Source: Hymenobacter psoromatis (lineage in GTDB: Bacteria > Bacteroidota > Bacteroidia > Cytophagales > Hymenobacteraceae). Taken from it: a stretch of DNA of 64,000 nt. Positions 1-12,779 of the stretch are shown in pieces. Location: assembly GCA_001596155.1 (NCBI GenBank), contig CP014771.1:2914001-2978000 (forward strand). Reading direction: 5' to 3'. Made by a program: the position numbers and the translations under genes. How positions within the stretch are numbered: the stretch's first letter is position 1; each line of letters starts with the position of its first letter. The notes beneath the pieces were generated by a model. That model was not told the DNA's origin. It worked only from the letters and a program-made list of their open reading frames with translations, and searched no databases.

Positions 1-1
1 C

Positions 2-1105
2 AGCCCCGCCCTGGCCTGGGCGCAGGGCGGGGCCTATACGCTGCAAGGCAAATTTGGCAGCAAGGACATTGTCAAGGTTTACCTTCGTTCCATCACCGGC
101 GCTACCACCAAAGTGGATTCGGCAACAGTGAAAAACGGTCGTTTTTCCTGGAAAGGCGTGGTAAATGAGCCAACCACTGCCTACTTATTTACGGCCAAGC
201 TGCACAAGGATTTTAGAAAAAGTACCACCAGAGGCTTGGTGCTGTACCTGGAGCCGGGCAACATCCGTATTAGCAGCCCCGATTCACTGCTACACGCCAC
301 TACTGGCGGCACCCCGCTCAACGAGGCCAATGCCCGGCTGATAGCCGCCACCAAAGTACCGGATGAGCAGATGCGAAAACTGATGGCGGACTACCACGCC
401 GCCACGCCGGCGCAGCGCCAGGACAAAGCATTGGAGGCCCGCATCGACCAGCAGTCCGATGCCATCGAGGCTGAGCGAAAACCCCTGCTCAAACAATTTA
501 TTCAGGCAAATCCCCAGAGCTTGGTGAGCCTGGCGGCCCTCAACGACCTGGGCGGCTACCAACTTGACCCTGTTGAGGTTGAGCCGGTATATAACCTGCT
601 GGCGCCAGCCGTGCGCAACAGTAAAGGTGGCCAAGTGTTTGCCGCTAAGCTTGCTGTCGCCAAAGTCACCGCAATAGGCGCGCTAGCGCCCAACTTCACC
701 CAGAACGATGTGAATGGCAAGCCAGTGAAGCTCAGCGATTTCCGGGGTAAGTACGTGCTGGTCGATTTCTGGGCTAGCTGGTGCGGCCCCTGCCGCCGTG
801 AAAACCCCAATGTGGTAGCCAATTACAACCAATATAAAACCCACAACTTCACGGTGCTGGGCGTGTCGCTCGACCGGCCCACCGGCCGCGCCGCCTGGCT
901 GAAAGCTATCGAAAACGACCACCTAACCTGGACCCACGTGTCGGACCTCAAGTTCTGGAAAAACGACGTGGCCATACTCTACGGTATTCAGGCCGTGCCC
1001 CAAAACCTGCTCATCGGCCCCGACGGCCGCATCGTAGCCAAAAACGTGCGTGGCGAAGAGTTGGGCAAAACCCTGGCCGCCCGGTTGCCCGCCGCTTCGC
1101 AATAA
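2..1105 (+). CDS. TlpA-like thioredoxin-fold oxidoreductase with DUF4369-type N-terminus (5' partial)
   Basis: The reading frame is open from base 2 to the stop at 1103-1105, so the start lies upstream of the window. The first visible residues (SPALAWAQGGAYTLQGKF) look like the end of a signal peptide followed by the beta-rich N-terminal domain (DUF4369 type) common in Bacteroidota TlpA/ResA relatives. The C-terminal third is a thioredoxin fold with the redox motif WCGPC (in WASWCGPCRREN, bases about 772-807) and a late cis-proline (AVPQNLL). Family knowledge: such periplasmic, often membrane-tethered proteins reduce disulfides, for example during cytochrome maturation. The exact partner is not visible. 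A GTG at 113 could start a shorter product but would remove the signal-peptide end, so it is not preferred. A strong hairpin follows the stop. Confidence 0.85.
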   Translation, partial: SPALAWAQGGAYTLQGKFGSKDIVKVYLRSITGATTKVDSATVKNGRFSWKGVVNEPTTAYLFTAKLHKDFRKSTTRGLVLYLEPGNIRISSPDSLLHATTGGTPLNEANARLIAATKVPDEQMRKLMADYHAATPAQRQDKALEARIDQQSDAIEAERKPLLKQFIQANPQSLVSLAALNDLGGYQLDPVEVEPVYNLLAPAVRNSKGGQVFAAKLAVAKVTAIGALAPNFTQNDVNGKPVKLSDFRGKYVLVDFWASWCGPCRRENPNVVANYNQYKTHNFTVLGVSLDRPTGRAAWLKAIENDHLTWTHVSDLKFWKNDVAILYGIQAVPQNLLIGPDGRIVAKNVRGEELGKTLAARLPAASQ

Positions 1106-1126
1106 GCTGGCCTGCAGACCCATCGC

Positions 1127-1169
1127 CTACGTAAATAGCCAGCCCCACCGGGGCTGGCTATTTACGTAG
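1127..1169. terminator. Perfect 20-bp-stem hairpin, probable bidirectional terminator
   Basis: A perfect inverted repeat, left arm 1127-1146 and right arm 1150-1169 with a 3-nt loop, lies 21 bp after the thioredoxin gene stop and before the leftward GTPase remnant. The arm begins CTACGTAAATAGCC, which gives an AT-rich outer stem in both directions. Confidence 0.7.
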
Positions 1170-1248
1170 GTGCGCAATTGCTTCGGGTGCTGGCAGGGGG
1201 TAGGCCCCTCTACCCTCCCTGCCAGCCTGAGAATGCCTGGCAGCCAAA

Positions 1249-1389
1249 CTAGCCCACGCGGCGGACCAGCAGTTCGCGCAGCGTCTCGATGTTGTGCTTG
1301 CTTTAGGCTGAGAGGAATACCACTGGGGCGGGCAGGTGAGCTGTGACGGAGGCTTGCAATGATAGCCGATTAATACGCCCCATTGCCTG
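1249..1389 (-). pseudogene. C-terminal remnant of a P-loop GTPase (HflX-like)
   Basis: The minus strand directly after the lptB stop encodes a short stretch reading APVVFLSA, an in-frame TAA, then SKHNIETLRELLVRRVG and a TAG stop at 1249-1251. This resembles the end of a GTPase domain (the SA motif of G5 followed by a helix), as in HflX. No upstream GTPase domain remains because lptB occupies that DNA. The family assignment is tentative; the in-frame stop and missing N-terminus show that it is non-functional. Confidence 0.45.
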
Positions 1390-2127
1390 CTAATCAAATA
1401 CTTTGCGCTTGAACTCGAAATTGCGGCCCAAGTACACACGGCGCACGGTTTCGTCTGCGGCTAGTTCCTCAGCGGTACCAGCTTTCAGGAGTTTGCCCTC
1501 AAACAAGAGGTAGGCGCGGTCCACGATGCTGAGCGTCGAATTCACATCATGGTCGGTGATGAGGATACCGATGTTGCGGTTTTTGAGCTTGGCTACTATA
1601 CCCTGAATTTCCTCGGTCGCGATGGGGTCGACGCCCGCAAAGGGCTCGTCGAGCAGCACAAATTTGGGGTTTACGGCTAAGGCGCGGGCTATCTCAGTAC
1701 GTCGGCGTTCGCCGCCGCTCAGCACCTTGCCCATGTTCTTGCGCACGTGACTTAAACTAAATTCATCGAGCAGCTCCTCCACTTTATCAAGTTGGGCCTG
1801 CCTGGACATATCCGTCATTTCGAGCACGGCCAAGATATTTTCCTCTACACTCAGGTCACGAAACACACTGGCTTCCTGGGCGAGGTAGCCCATGCCACGT
1901 CGCGCCCGCTGGTAGATAGGCAGACGCGTCACCTCCTCATCGTCAAGGAAAATGCGCCCACCATTGGGCTTCACCATGCCTACCATCATATAGAAGCAGG
2001 TTGTTTTTCCAGCACCATTGGGTCCTAGTAGCCCCACTATCTCACCCTGCGCCACGCTGAGCGACATATCGTTAACAACGGTACGGGCCTTATATTGCTT
2101 GACGAGGTGCTCGGCGCGAAGAATCAT
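1390..2127 (-). CDS. lptB: LPS export ABC transporter ATP-binding protein LptB
   Basis: A 245-residue ABC ATPase with all catalytic motifs: Walker [10 protein letters not shown] (residues 35-43), signature [15 protein letters not shown], Walker B FVLLDEP with D-loop FAGVDP, and switch histidine TDHD. Length and the sequences around these motifs match LptB, the cytoplasmic ATPase that works with LptF/LptG to pull lipopolysaccharide from the inner membrane. The frame is open further upstream to 2355, but family similarity begins at [10 protein letters not shown], so the ATG at 2125-2127 was chosen; the extension reads as hydrophobic non-family sequence from an AT-rich intergenic region. It ends immediately before the GTPase remnant. 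LptF/G are not in view. Confidence 0.92.
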   Translation of the reverse strand: MILRAEHLVKQYKARTVVNDMSLSVAQGEIVGLLGPNGAGKTTCFYMMVGMVKPNGGRIFLDDEEVTRLPIYQRARRGMGYLAQEASVFRDLSVEENILAVLEMTDMSRQAQLDKVEELLDEFSLSHVRKNMGKVLSGGERRRTEIARALAVNPKFVLLDEPFAGVDPIATEEIQGIVAKLKNRNIGILITDHDVNSTLSIVDRAYLLFEGKLLKAGTAEELAADETVRRVYLGRNFEFKRKVFD

Positions 2128-2135
2128 ATGCGGGA

Positions 2136-2143
2136 CAAAGATA
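2136..2143 (-). promoter_or_regulatory. lptB: Candidate -7 box ahead of lptB
   Basis: The minus strand reads TATCTTTG, a perfect Bacteroidota -7 consensus (TAnnTTTG), ending 8 nt upstream of the lptB ATG. No TTG is present at the usual 19-nt spacing; the nearest is at 23 nt. If used, the transcript would begin at or very near the start codon. Confidence 0.3.
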
Positions 2144-2345
2144 GAGTTGGGGGTAGGGGTAATCAGCAAGGGGAGCGCATAACAATAAAATGCCCAGTGC
2201 GGAATAACAGCACGGATACTTATTATAAATCCGTAAGCTATTACGGGGAAACTGAAAAAGTGAAAGCTACAACATACTATTTGCTTAGTTGTACTCGTCA
2301 CGAAATAAGTACCCGTTAGTAAATAGTTTATGTTAAAACAGACGG

Positions 2346-2434
2346 TCATGCTCATCTGGCGTCCGCTTGTCGAAGCATCTTTACTGCGTAACTAACTCTA
2401 AACGTTGAGATTACTCTCGTGGCAGAGATGCTTC
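2346..2434. repeat. Family C palindromic repeat, left part, split by an IS
   Basis: This is the left part of an imperfect palindrome whose consensus arm reads GCTTGTCGAAGCATCT; its matching arm continues at 3651-3670 on the far side of the insertion sequence. The same family recurs at 39243, 41101, 54844, 56942 and 57791. Apart from this, 2144-2345 is AT-rich with no gene seen. Confidence 0.75.
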
Positions 2435-2513
2435 TGTAAGCTCCCCTGGTAAGTAGGCCAGTGAAAAGTAGAGAGAAGTAGTAACTTTTCACTTTCTCTA
2501 TTTTTAGCTCGTC

Positions 2514-2777
2514 ATGAAAAAGAGTCGTTTCAGCGAAGCCCAGATTCTGGGTATTTTGCGTCAACAGGACCAGGGCCAGACGGTAGCCCAGATTTGCCGG
2601 GAGCACGGCATCAGCGACGCCACGTTTTACCAGTGGAAAAATAAGTTCGGCGGCATGAGCGTGAGCGAGTTGCAGCGCCTCAAGCACTTGGAGGACGAAA
2701 ACCGCCGCCTCAAACAGCTCTATGCCGAGCTGAGTCTGGAAAACCAGGTAATCAAGGAAGTCTTGCGAAAAAAGTAG
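2514..2777 (+). CDS. IS3-family transposase OrfA (helix-turn-helix subunit)
   Basis: An 87-residue protein starting MKKSRFSEAQI with the IS3/IS407-type N-terminal helix-turn-helix (residues about 8-45, including CREHGISDATFYQWKNKFGG), then a leucine-rich coiled coil (LEDENRRLKQLYAELSLENQ) that normally mediates multimerisation. It ends at a run A AAA AAG followed by TAG (2768-2777), the classical IS3 slippery heptamer. A -1 shift there enters the OrfB frame to make the OrfAB transposase. OrfA is intact. Confidence 0.88.
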   Translation: MKKSRFSEAQILGILRQQDQGQTVAQICREHGISDATFYQWKNKFGGMSVSELQRLKHLEDENRRLKQLYAELSLENQVIKEVLRKK

Positions 2778-3610
2778 TCACCCCCACGGCCCGGCGGCAA
2801 GTAGCCCATTACGCCTGTGAGCGGGGGCTGAGCCAACGCAGGGCCTGTACGCTTGTGGGCTTGGACCGCGGCAGCTACGCCCCGCCCCCGAGCGGGGGCT
2901 GTGGGGGACTTCAGCCGAGCGACACGGAGCTGGTCGCTCAGCTCCAGGCGCAGGTCCAGCGGCATCGGGGGTAGGGCTTCTGGAAATACTACTACCGGTT
3001 ACGCAAACTGGGCGTGCTGGTTAACCACAAGCGCTTATGGCGTATCTATCAGCTGCTGAGCTTACAACTGGGTAAGCGTCGGAAGAAGAAACGGCTGCCC
3101 GAGCGCCTCAAGCGTCCCTTGGAAGTGCCGCTACAACCTAATGTGTGCTGGTCGCTGGACTTTAGGAGCGATGCCTTAACCAACGGCCGGCGTTTCCGCA
3201 CGCTGAACGTGGTCAACGAGTGGAACCGGGAAGTGCTCGGCATCGAAGTGGCTTTCTCCCTGCCGGCCACGCGTATGGTGGCCTTGCTCACCCGCCTAGT
3301 TAGCCGTTACGGCCCACCCGCCCGGATTCTGGTGGACAACGGCCCCGAGCTTATCAGCCAGGTGCTACAGACCTGGTGCCAGGACTAGCACATCGGGCTG
3401 CACTGGATTCAGCCGACGAGCCCGACACAAAGCGCCTATATTGAACGTTTTAACGGCTCGTTTCGCCGCGAGCTGCTCAACGCCTATCTCTTCACCAACC
3501 TAAGCCAGGTGCGCGAGCAGTGCCAGAGTTGGCAGTACGATTATAATCACCTGCGGCCTCACGAGGCCCTTAACTTCCTAACTCCCATTGAGTTTCGTCA
3601 AGCTGCCTAA
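2771..3610 (+). pseudogene. IS3-family transposase OrfB, two in-frame stops
   Basis: The -1 frame after OrfA encodes a DDE integrase core: DFRSD (first Asp), VDNGPELIS (second Asp) and YIERFNGSFRRELL (Glu), ending PIEFRQAA. Two TAG codons interrupt it, at about 2972-2974 and at 3386-3388. The first sits between RG and GFWKYYYRL, where relatives usually have tyrosine, so TAC to TAG is the likely change; it also creates a GGGGGTAGGG motif. The copy is probably unable to make full-length transposase unless stops are read through. Confidence 0.82.
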
Positions 3611-3650
3611 CCTCTACTTTTGACTGGCCTACTTTGGGGGGAAGCTTACA

Positions 3651-3670
3651 CTTCGACAAGCTCAGCATGA
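3651..3670. repeat. Family C palindromic repeat, right part
   Basis: This segment begins CTTCGACAAGCTCAGCATGA and completes the palindrome that starts at 2346; the two parts are separated only by the IS3 element. CTTC is shared as the target duplication. Confidence 0.7.
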
Positions 3671-3712
3671 TGTGATGTGCTTTATAGCAAAATAATTAGC
3701 AACGGGTACTTA

Positions 3713-4828
3713 AGTAATCACGCAGAATTAAGTAAGAGTAAGTTGTTCGTGTTTTTAATGATTAGCTCACTAAAATTAATGTTGTAAACTCCCCCATACT
3801 GTTTAAAAATGGAGAGAATGGCTTTTTTTAACGTTCCCCAAGTTTTGTAATTAACTTTTGTCAACCAGGTGTATTTACAAAATCGCCATAGAATTTCAAT
3901 CGGATTCAAATGGGGACTATACGTGGGCAAATAAAAGATAAAAAAATCCGCCTCTTCCCATTTTTCCAACTCCTCTTTGATAACTTGCGCGTGGTGAATA
4001 GAGCCATTGTCGAGGATAATCACATAGGGTTTGGGATGCGGCCGGCTAGCAAAATCAGCTAACGCCTCGCGGATAAAAAGACTATCCAGTGGTTTTTCCT
4101 GGTGGTAAACCGTTAGCTGACCAGCTAAACTTAGTAAGCCGAATACATTTAACCTTTTGTTGTTTCGGCGCGCAAATCGCCGTTGTGTCACCCCCTTTTT
4201 TTGCCAGGCATACGGCACATAGGGTTGCATTGTGAAGCCGGCTTCATCGCCAAAATAAAGGTCAATGTACCCTAATAACCAAAGCGTTAGTAAGAGCTTC
4301 CAGCGCTCGTATCCCGCTTCATACGCCGCCGGGTCTTGCCCTTGATGGGTACACCGGCGGACGCGACGCCAGGAATAATCGTTTTTTTTAGAAAGCGCTT
4401 AACCGTATCCGAACTCATGGGTAGTTGCAATTCATGGATTAATTCGGCCTGAATAGCTTTTACATTTTGACAATGCTTTTCTACCGCCTTATCTAGGGAG
4501 TTGATATGGGTCGTAGTCGTCATTTTTAGAATGGGTTGCCGCCCTTGTCCACTACGTCGATATAATCCAGTAATGCCGTTAGTCTCCCATGCTTTCACCC
4601 AAGTAGTCATCGTCGTACTGCTGATGACTAGGTAGTCGATAACCGCTTTGTAACTTAATCCTGCATGATTTAGTAACAACCCATGACATTTCTTTCTAAA
4701 TTCGGATTTGGGATAATGGTTGGCACCTTCTTGAAGCGTGATGCGCTCACTTTCTGTTAGCGCGATGTGTTTCTCGTTAGGATGCATAACCAAAGATACG
4801 TACTCTGAACTAAATTTGCGTGATTACT
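3713..4828 (-). mobile_element. IS630-family insertion sequence
   Basis: Terminal inverted repeats begin AGTAATCACGCA on both sides (left from 3713, right ending 4828). Each end is flanked by TA (3711-3712 and 4829-4830), the IS630/mariner target. One transposase gene on the minus strand fills the element, split into two frames at an A8 run. Confidence 0.88.
3718..4793 (-). CDS. IS630-family transposase, two frames joined at an A8 slippery run
   Basis: The N-terminal frame (4793 down to about 4395) encodes the helix-turn-helix half, ending FLKK at a run of eight A on the coding strand. Continuing in frame gives a short unrelated tail that stops at 4287. A -1 shift at A AAA AAA gives NDYSWRRVRRC and on through YFGDEAGF (first Asp), VIILDNGSIHHA (second Asp) and SPHLNPIEILW (Glu) to the stop at 3718. 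The fused product would be about 358 residues, normal for IS630, with a complete DDE triad. The run suggests programmed frameshifting or transcriptional slippage; a decayed copy with a single indel is the alternative. Base composition is more AT-rich than the neighbours, which suggests recent arrival. Confidence 0.8.
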
Positions 4829-5017
4829 TAGCTTGCGAATTGAGGACATGAAATTTAAGGTCATGTCCTTCCCTCACAAAACCAGACCACTCTAAAGCAG
4901 AAAAATCGGGCACTTGTCTTACCTTAAAAATTCAGACAATGCCTTGAAAAGACCAAGGTTCGGGCCTGCCGGATTATTGGCTGGCAGCGAACAGTTGGTC
5001 CTAGAAAGCCCGTGGCC

Positions 5018-5278
5018 AGGACGAAACCGTATTGCGCCAACGCCTGAGCGAGTTAGTTCAGGTGCGTATTCGCTATCGTTGCCAGCGACTCCATAGGCTA
5101 CTATATCGCGCAGGCTGGCTGAATAATCACAAGCGGATACCATCGCCTTTACTGTCTGGAAGACTAGTACTTACGCAGTGAGAGTCCCAAGCGCAGCCGG
5201 ACTGCGGCGCACCGCCTGGAACAAGTACTACTAGGCCGCCCCAACAATGCTGGAGCCTAGCTGTTGTGGCCGGAAACC
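5018..5278 (+). pseudogene. IS3-family OrfB remnant, upstream half (interrupted by another IS)
   Basis: Translating from about 5021 gives LRQRLSELVQVRIRYR, then QRLHRLLYRAGWLNNHKRI, the N-terminal part of an IS3 OrfB. After a frame change it continues to a PPQQCWSL-like stretch that should precede the catalytic core. The remnant stops exactly at 5278 where a complete IS3 element begins, and resumes at 6514. It carries stops and indels and is dead. The stretch 4831-5017 between it and the IS630 shows only a small GGACATG hairpin near 4844-4868. Confidence 0.7.
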
Positions 5279-5330
5279 TGTAGTACTCCCCAAAAGTTGG
5301 ACAGTGAAGACGGGCTAGCTTAGCTCGCTT

Positions 5331-5621
5331 ATGACCCCGAAACGTACCCGCCGTCGCTACACGGCCGAGTTCAAAGCTGAGGTAGCGCTGGCCGCCCTCA
5401 CCGAGCGCCAGCCCCTGGCCGAGTTGGCCGCCCACGACCAACTGGCCGTGACCCAAATCACGCGCTGGAAGCTGCAATTGCGCCAGCAGGCAGCGCAGGT
5501 CTTTGCCGACACGCCGACGCCCGTCGCGGCGGTGCCGGACATAGAGCCCCTGTACGCGGCCATCGGCCGGCTGCAAATGGAGAACGCGCTGCTAAAAAAA
5601 ACGCTGGGGCTATGTCAGTAG
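5331..5621 (+). CDS. IS3-family transposase OrfA
   Basis: A 96-residue protein, MTPKRTRRRYTAEFKAEV onward, with the IS3 helix-turn-helix (residues about 8-50, ending ITRWKLQLRQQA) and a C-terminal leucine-containing helix (IGRLQMENALLKKTLGLC). The A8 run in CTA AAA AAA ACG near its end (about 5593-5602) allows a -1 shift into OrfB, whose frame overlaps from 5612. It differs in sequence from the OrfA at 2514, so the two IS3 elements are different types. Confidence 0.85.
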   Translation: MTPKRTRRRYTAEFKAEVALAALTERQPLAELAAHDQLAVTQITRWKLQLRQQAAQVFADTPTPVAAVPDIEPLYAAIGRLQMENALLKKTLGLCQ

Positions 5622-6460
5622 CCCAGCAACGCGCCCTAGTCGCCCAGCCCGACCCCGGTAACTCCGTGCAGGCCCGCTGCCAGGCCCTGGGCCTGGCGCG
5701 CAGTAGTTTTTACTACCAGCCCTGCGGGGAGAGTGCCTACAACCTCGACCTTATGCGCCTGCTGGACGAGGAGTTCACGCAGCATAATTTCAAGGGCGTG
5801 CTGGGCCTACGCGACCACCTGCGCCTGGCGGGTCACGTTGTCAACGCGAAGCGGGTGCGCCGGCTCGTGCGCCTGATGGGTCACGAGCCGGTCTACCCCA
5901 AACCGCGCCTGAGTATACCTGGCCAGGGCGTTACGCCCTATCCGTAACTGCTGCGCGAGCGCCCGGCCACGGCCCCGAATGAGGTGTGGAGCACCGATAT
6001 TACCTAAGTGCCGATGGCCAAGGGCTTCCTCTACCTGGCCGCCGTGCTCGACTGGCACTCCCGCTATGTGCTGAGCTGGCAGCTCTCCAACACGCTCGAC
6101 GTGGGCTTTTGCCTGCAAGCCTTAGCCGCTGCTTTGCGCGTGGCCCCGGCCCCGCATATCTTCAATTCCGACCAGGGCAGCCAGTTTACGAGCCTGGCCT
6201 ATGAGCAGGCCTTGCTGGCCGCTGGCTGCCGTATCAGCCGCGACGGCCGGGGCCGCGCCACCGACAACGCCTTCATCGAGCGCCTCTGGCTCACCGTCAA
6301 GTGGGAGCATATCTATCTCAATCCGGCCGACGACGGCCACCATCTGCACCACCAATTACAGGCGTACTTTGCTTACTACAACCACCGCCGACCGCACCAA
6401 AGTCTGAGTGGCCAAACCCCGGCTCAGGTCTTCGCGCAACCTTCCTTTACCCAAGAATAA
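5612..6460 (+). pseudogene. IS3-family transposase OrfB with two stops at tyrosine positions
   Basis: The frame encodes a helix-turn-helix-like N-terminus (ARCQALGLARSSFYYQP) and a DDE core: VWSTDIT (Asp), FNSDQGSQFTS (Asp) and NAFIERLWLTVKWEHI (Glu), ending HQSLSGQTPAQVFAQP. TAA codons interrupt it at 5945-5947 and 6004-6006. Both lie where IS3 relatives conserve tyrosine (YPYLLR and DITYVPM). Everything else is well preserved, so inactivation is recent or the stops are somehow tolerated. Confidence 0.82.
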
Positions 6461-6513
6461 CCCTATTACTTAACAAGTCCCGCTAAACTGTCCAGTTTTT
6501 GGGGAGTAGTACA

Positions 6514-6832
6514 ACCTCTTCAATGGCCGCAAAATCCGCGCTTTAACGTTAGCCAATAACTGTAGTAGCCAGTGCTTAACCATTCACATGGGGCCGTAGC
6601 TTAAAGGCGAAGACATGATAGCGGTAATGCAACACTCCCATTAAGAGTTGAGCTTAATACCCGAGCGTATCTAAGTTGATAACGGAAGCGTGTTTAGTAG
6701 TAAGGCCCTCGACCGCTGAACCTATGACTAGCACGTGATGCTGGACTTCTCCGGACCAGGCAAACTGACAGGTAAAGCGTATATTAAAGCGCTTAACGGC
6801 AACTTCCAAGACGAGTGCCTGAATATGTACTA
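6514..6832 (+). pseudogene. IS3-family OrfB remnant, downstream half
   Basis: Directly after the nested IS the older OrfB resumes: LFNGRKIRALTL, then LKGEDMIAVMQ, VDNGS, and LDFSGPGKLTGKAYIKALNGNFQDECLNM near 6736-6830. This is the catalytic core of an IS407-type OrfB including the second Asp. The Glu position reads Lys (YIKALNG instead of YIEAFNG), and several stops are present. Confidence 0.72.
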
Positions 6833-6840
6833 AACGCGAA

Positions 6841-6884
6841 GAGCCCCCGGCCAGGCGCTGATGAAAGCGCTTGGCCGGGGGCTC
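6841..6884 (-). terminator. rRNA operon terminator hairpin
   Basis: A strong GC-rich inverted repeat (arm GAGCCCCCGGCCA, 18 bp with one mismatch, 8-nt loop) lies 12 bp beyond the 3' end of 5S rRNA. On the minus strand it is followed by TTCGCGTTT. Confidence 0.8.
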
Positions 6885-6896
6885 AGCAGCAAAAAG

Positions 6897-7012
6897 TTGG
6901 CGGCGACCGACTCTCCCACCGGTGAAGGCAGTACCATAGGCGCACCGGGGCTTAACGACTCTGTTCGGAATGGGAAGAGGTGAACACCCGGGCTAAAGCC
7001 ACCATTGCTGGC
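6897..7012 (-). rRNA. rrf: 5S ribosomal RNA
   Basis: The minus strand carries the conserved 5S core CCATTCCGAACAGAG and the closing stem sequences, about 116 nt long, between the terminator and 23S. Ends are estimated to within a few bases. Confidence 0.92.
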
Positions 7013-7094
7013 GTTGACATGTCGGGTTCAGTGACAGTCAGCAAAACCGTTGACATAAGGGAAAAGAGAAAGAAGTAAAAGCTCCTGGGCCAGC

Positions 7095-11764
<4,670 letters not shown>

Positions 11765-12016
11765 AAAAATTCCTGCACCATAGCAAACTATGGCTGATGT
11801 CGAGATGCTAGCCTCGCTCTTAGCTGACGGCTCGTTAATTCGAATCGCTCATTTGCTTTGCCAACTCAAGCTTGCGCCCGGCTGACAAAACACCTCACGT
11901 TTTTGTCTATTTCCAACATTCAAAGAACGATTGCTACTTCCAGTTGAAGTGGCATGGTAGGCTGCCTAAGCGGCCCGTTTGCTGTGTCTTACAACACCCT
12001 GTTTTGATTGGGAGTG

Positions 12017-12046
12017 CAAAGGTACAAGTATTTTTTGAACTCGCAA
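12017..12046 (-). promoter_or_regulatory. rRNA operon promoter P1 (proximal)
   Basis: On the minus strand TTG (12046-12044) is followed after exactly 19 nt by TACCTTTG (12024-12017), matching the Bacteroidota sigma-ABfr consensus. The next bases CACTCCCAATC are identical to those after P2, so both starts have the same initial transcribed sequence. The leader to 16S is about 245 nt. Confidence 0.8.
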
Positions 12047-12121
12047 ATCTTTTTTTTAAAAATTTCAGTGCCGTTTCTCTGTTAGGCGGCTACTGGCTCA
12101 GTCCCTTTCGGATTGGGAGTG

Positions 12122-12151
12122 CAAAAGTACTTGCTTTTTCTTACGAAGCAA
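12122..12151 (-). promoter_or_regulatory. rRNA operon promoter P2 (distal)
   Basis: On the minus strand TTG (12151-12149), 19 nt, TACTTTTG (12129-12122), again followed by CACTCCCAATC. It lies 105 bp upstream of P1. Tandem promoters are usual for rRNA operons and allow growth-rate-dependent control. Confidence 0.78.
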
Positions 12152-12322
12152 GAAAATATTTTGAAAATGCGTAAAAAAAGAATGCAATCACTTGCCTTGC
12201 AGAAAATATAATGTTCATTTACAAGGGTTTACAGCATAAGGATAACGATAAATAATTACACGTAAGCTGTATGTAGTACGTAACTGCTGTTACGCGGTGC
12301 CTTTGAATAAGCGCTGTCAGGG

Positions 12323-12412
12323 GTGTAGCGCGGACTTTGTAGTCCGCGTTCCGGTGCCATTAAAACCATCCAGTGGCGCGGGTAGCGCGGACTACAAAGT
12401 CCGCGCTACCCG
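12323..12412. repeat. Family A palindromic repeat
   Basis: The left arm GTAGCGCGGACTTTGTAGTC (from 12325) pairs with a perfectly matching right arm (to 12409) around a loop of about 35 nt. The same family occurs at 28665, 30598 and 52396. The stretch 12413-12779 otherwise shows no gene. Confidence 0.75.
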
Positions 12413-12779
12413 CTACTGCGTAACAGCAGTAAGTAAAATGGCATAGCATTGGTTTCAAGCTGGCTTCTTAATCGGGGAGATGAACCTGAAAAGCGATGGC
12501 GAGATGCATGAATGCATCGTCTAGCACAGTGACCATAGGCTGAAGCAGCTGTTAAGCTTGACCTTAACCGACTTAGGGTGGGTAGGGGGCAAAAAAGAAA
12601 CCCGCAGGGTGGGGTAGGCTTAGCCTTGGGTAGTCACCCCGGACAGGCATACCTACCTCCCAGGTAAGTTTAAGGTCGTAATAGCCCCCTCCAGTAACTT
12701 ATTTTGCAGCCGCGTCTTCATCTACGTTCAACTATCGCGGCTCGGGGCTATCCTGGGTAGGGGGATATACAGTAATTGC

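Larger units (their letters stand above)
2435..3650 (+). mobile_element. IS3-family insertion sequence (IS407-like)
   Basis: The ends are imperfect inverted repeats of about 39 bp starting TGTAAGCT (left at 2435, right ending 3650). The element is flanked by the 4-bp direct repeat CTTC (2431-2434 and 3651-3654), as expected of the IS407 group. It encodes an OrfA and a damaged OrfB. It landed inside a family C palindrome: rejoining the flanks at CTTC restores the palindrome arms. Confidence 0.88.
5279..6513 (+). mobile_element. IS3-family insertion sequence nested in an older IS3 remnant
   Basis: The ends form an inverted repeat of about 27 bp (TGTAGTACTCCCC at left, TGTACTACTCCCC in the complement of the right end). 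The element is flanked by the 3-bp direct repeat ACC (5276-5278 and 6514-6516). It contains orfA and orfB. The surrounding remnant rejoins across it into one OrfB-like reading. Confidence 0.85.

Noticed and set aside
2128..2355. N-terminal extension of LptB
   Set aside because: Hydrophobic sequence from AT-rich intergenic DNA; LptB proteins begin at MILRAEHLV.
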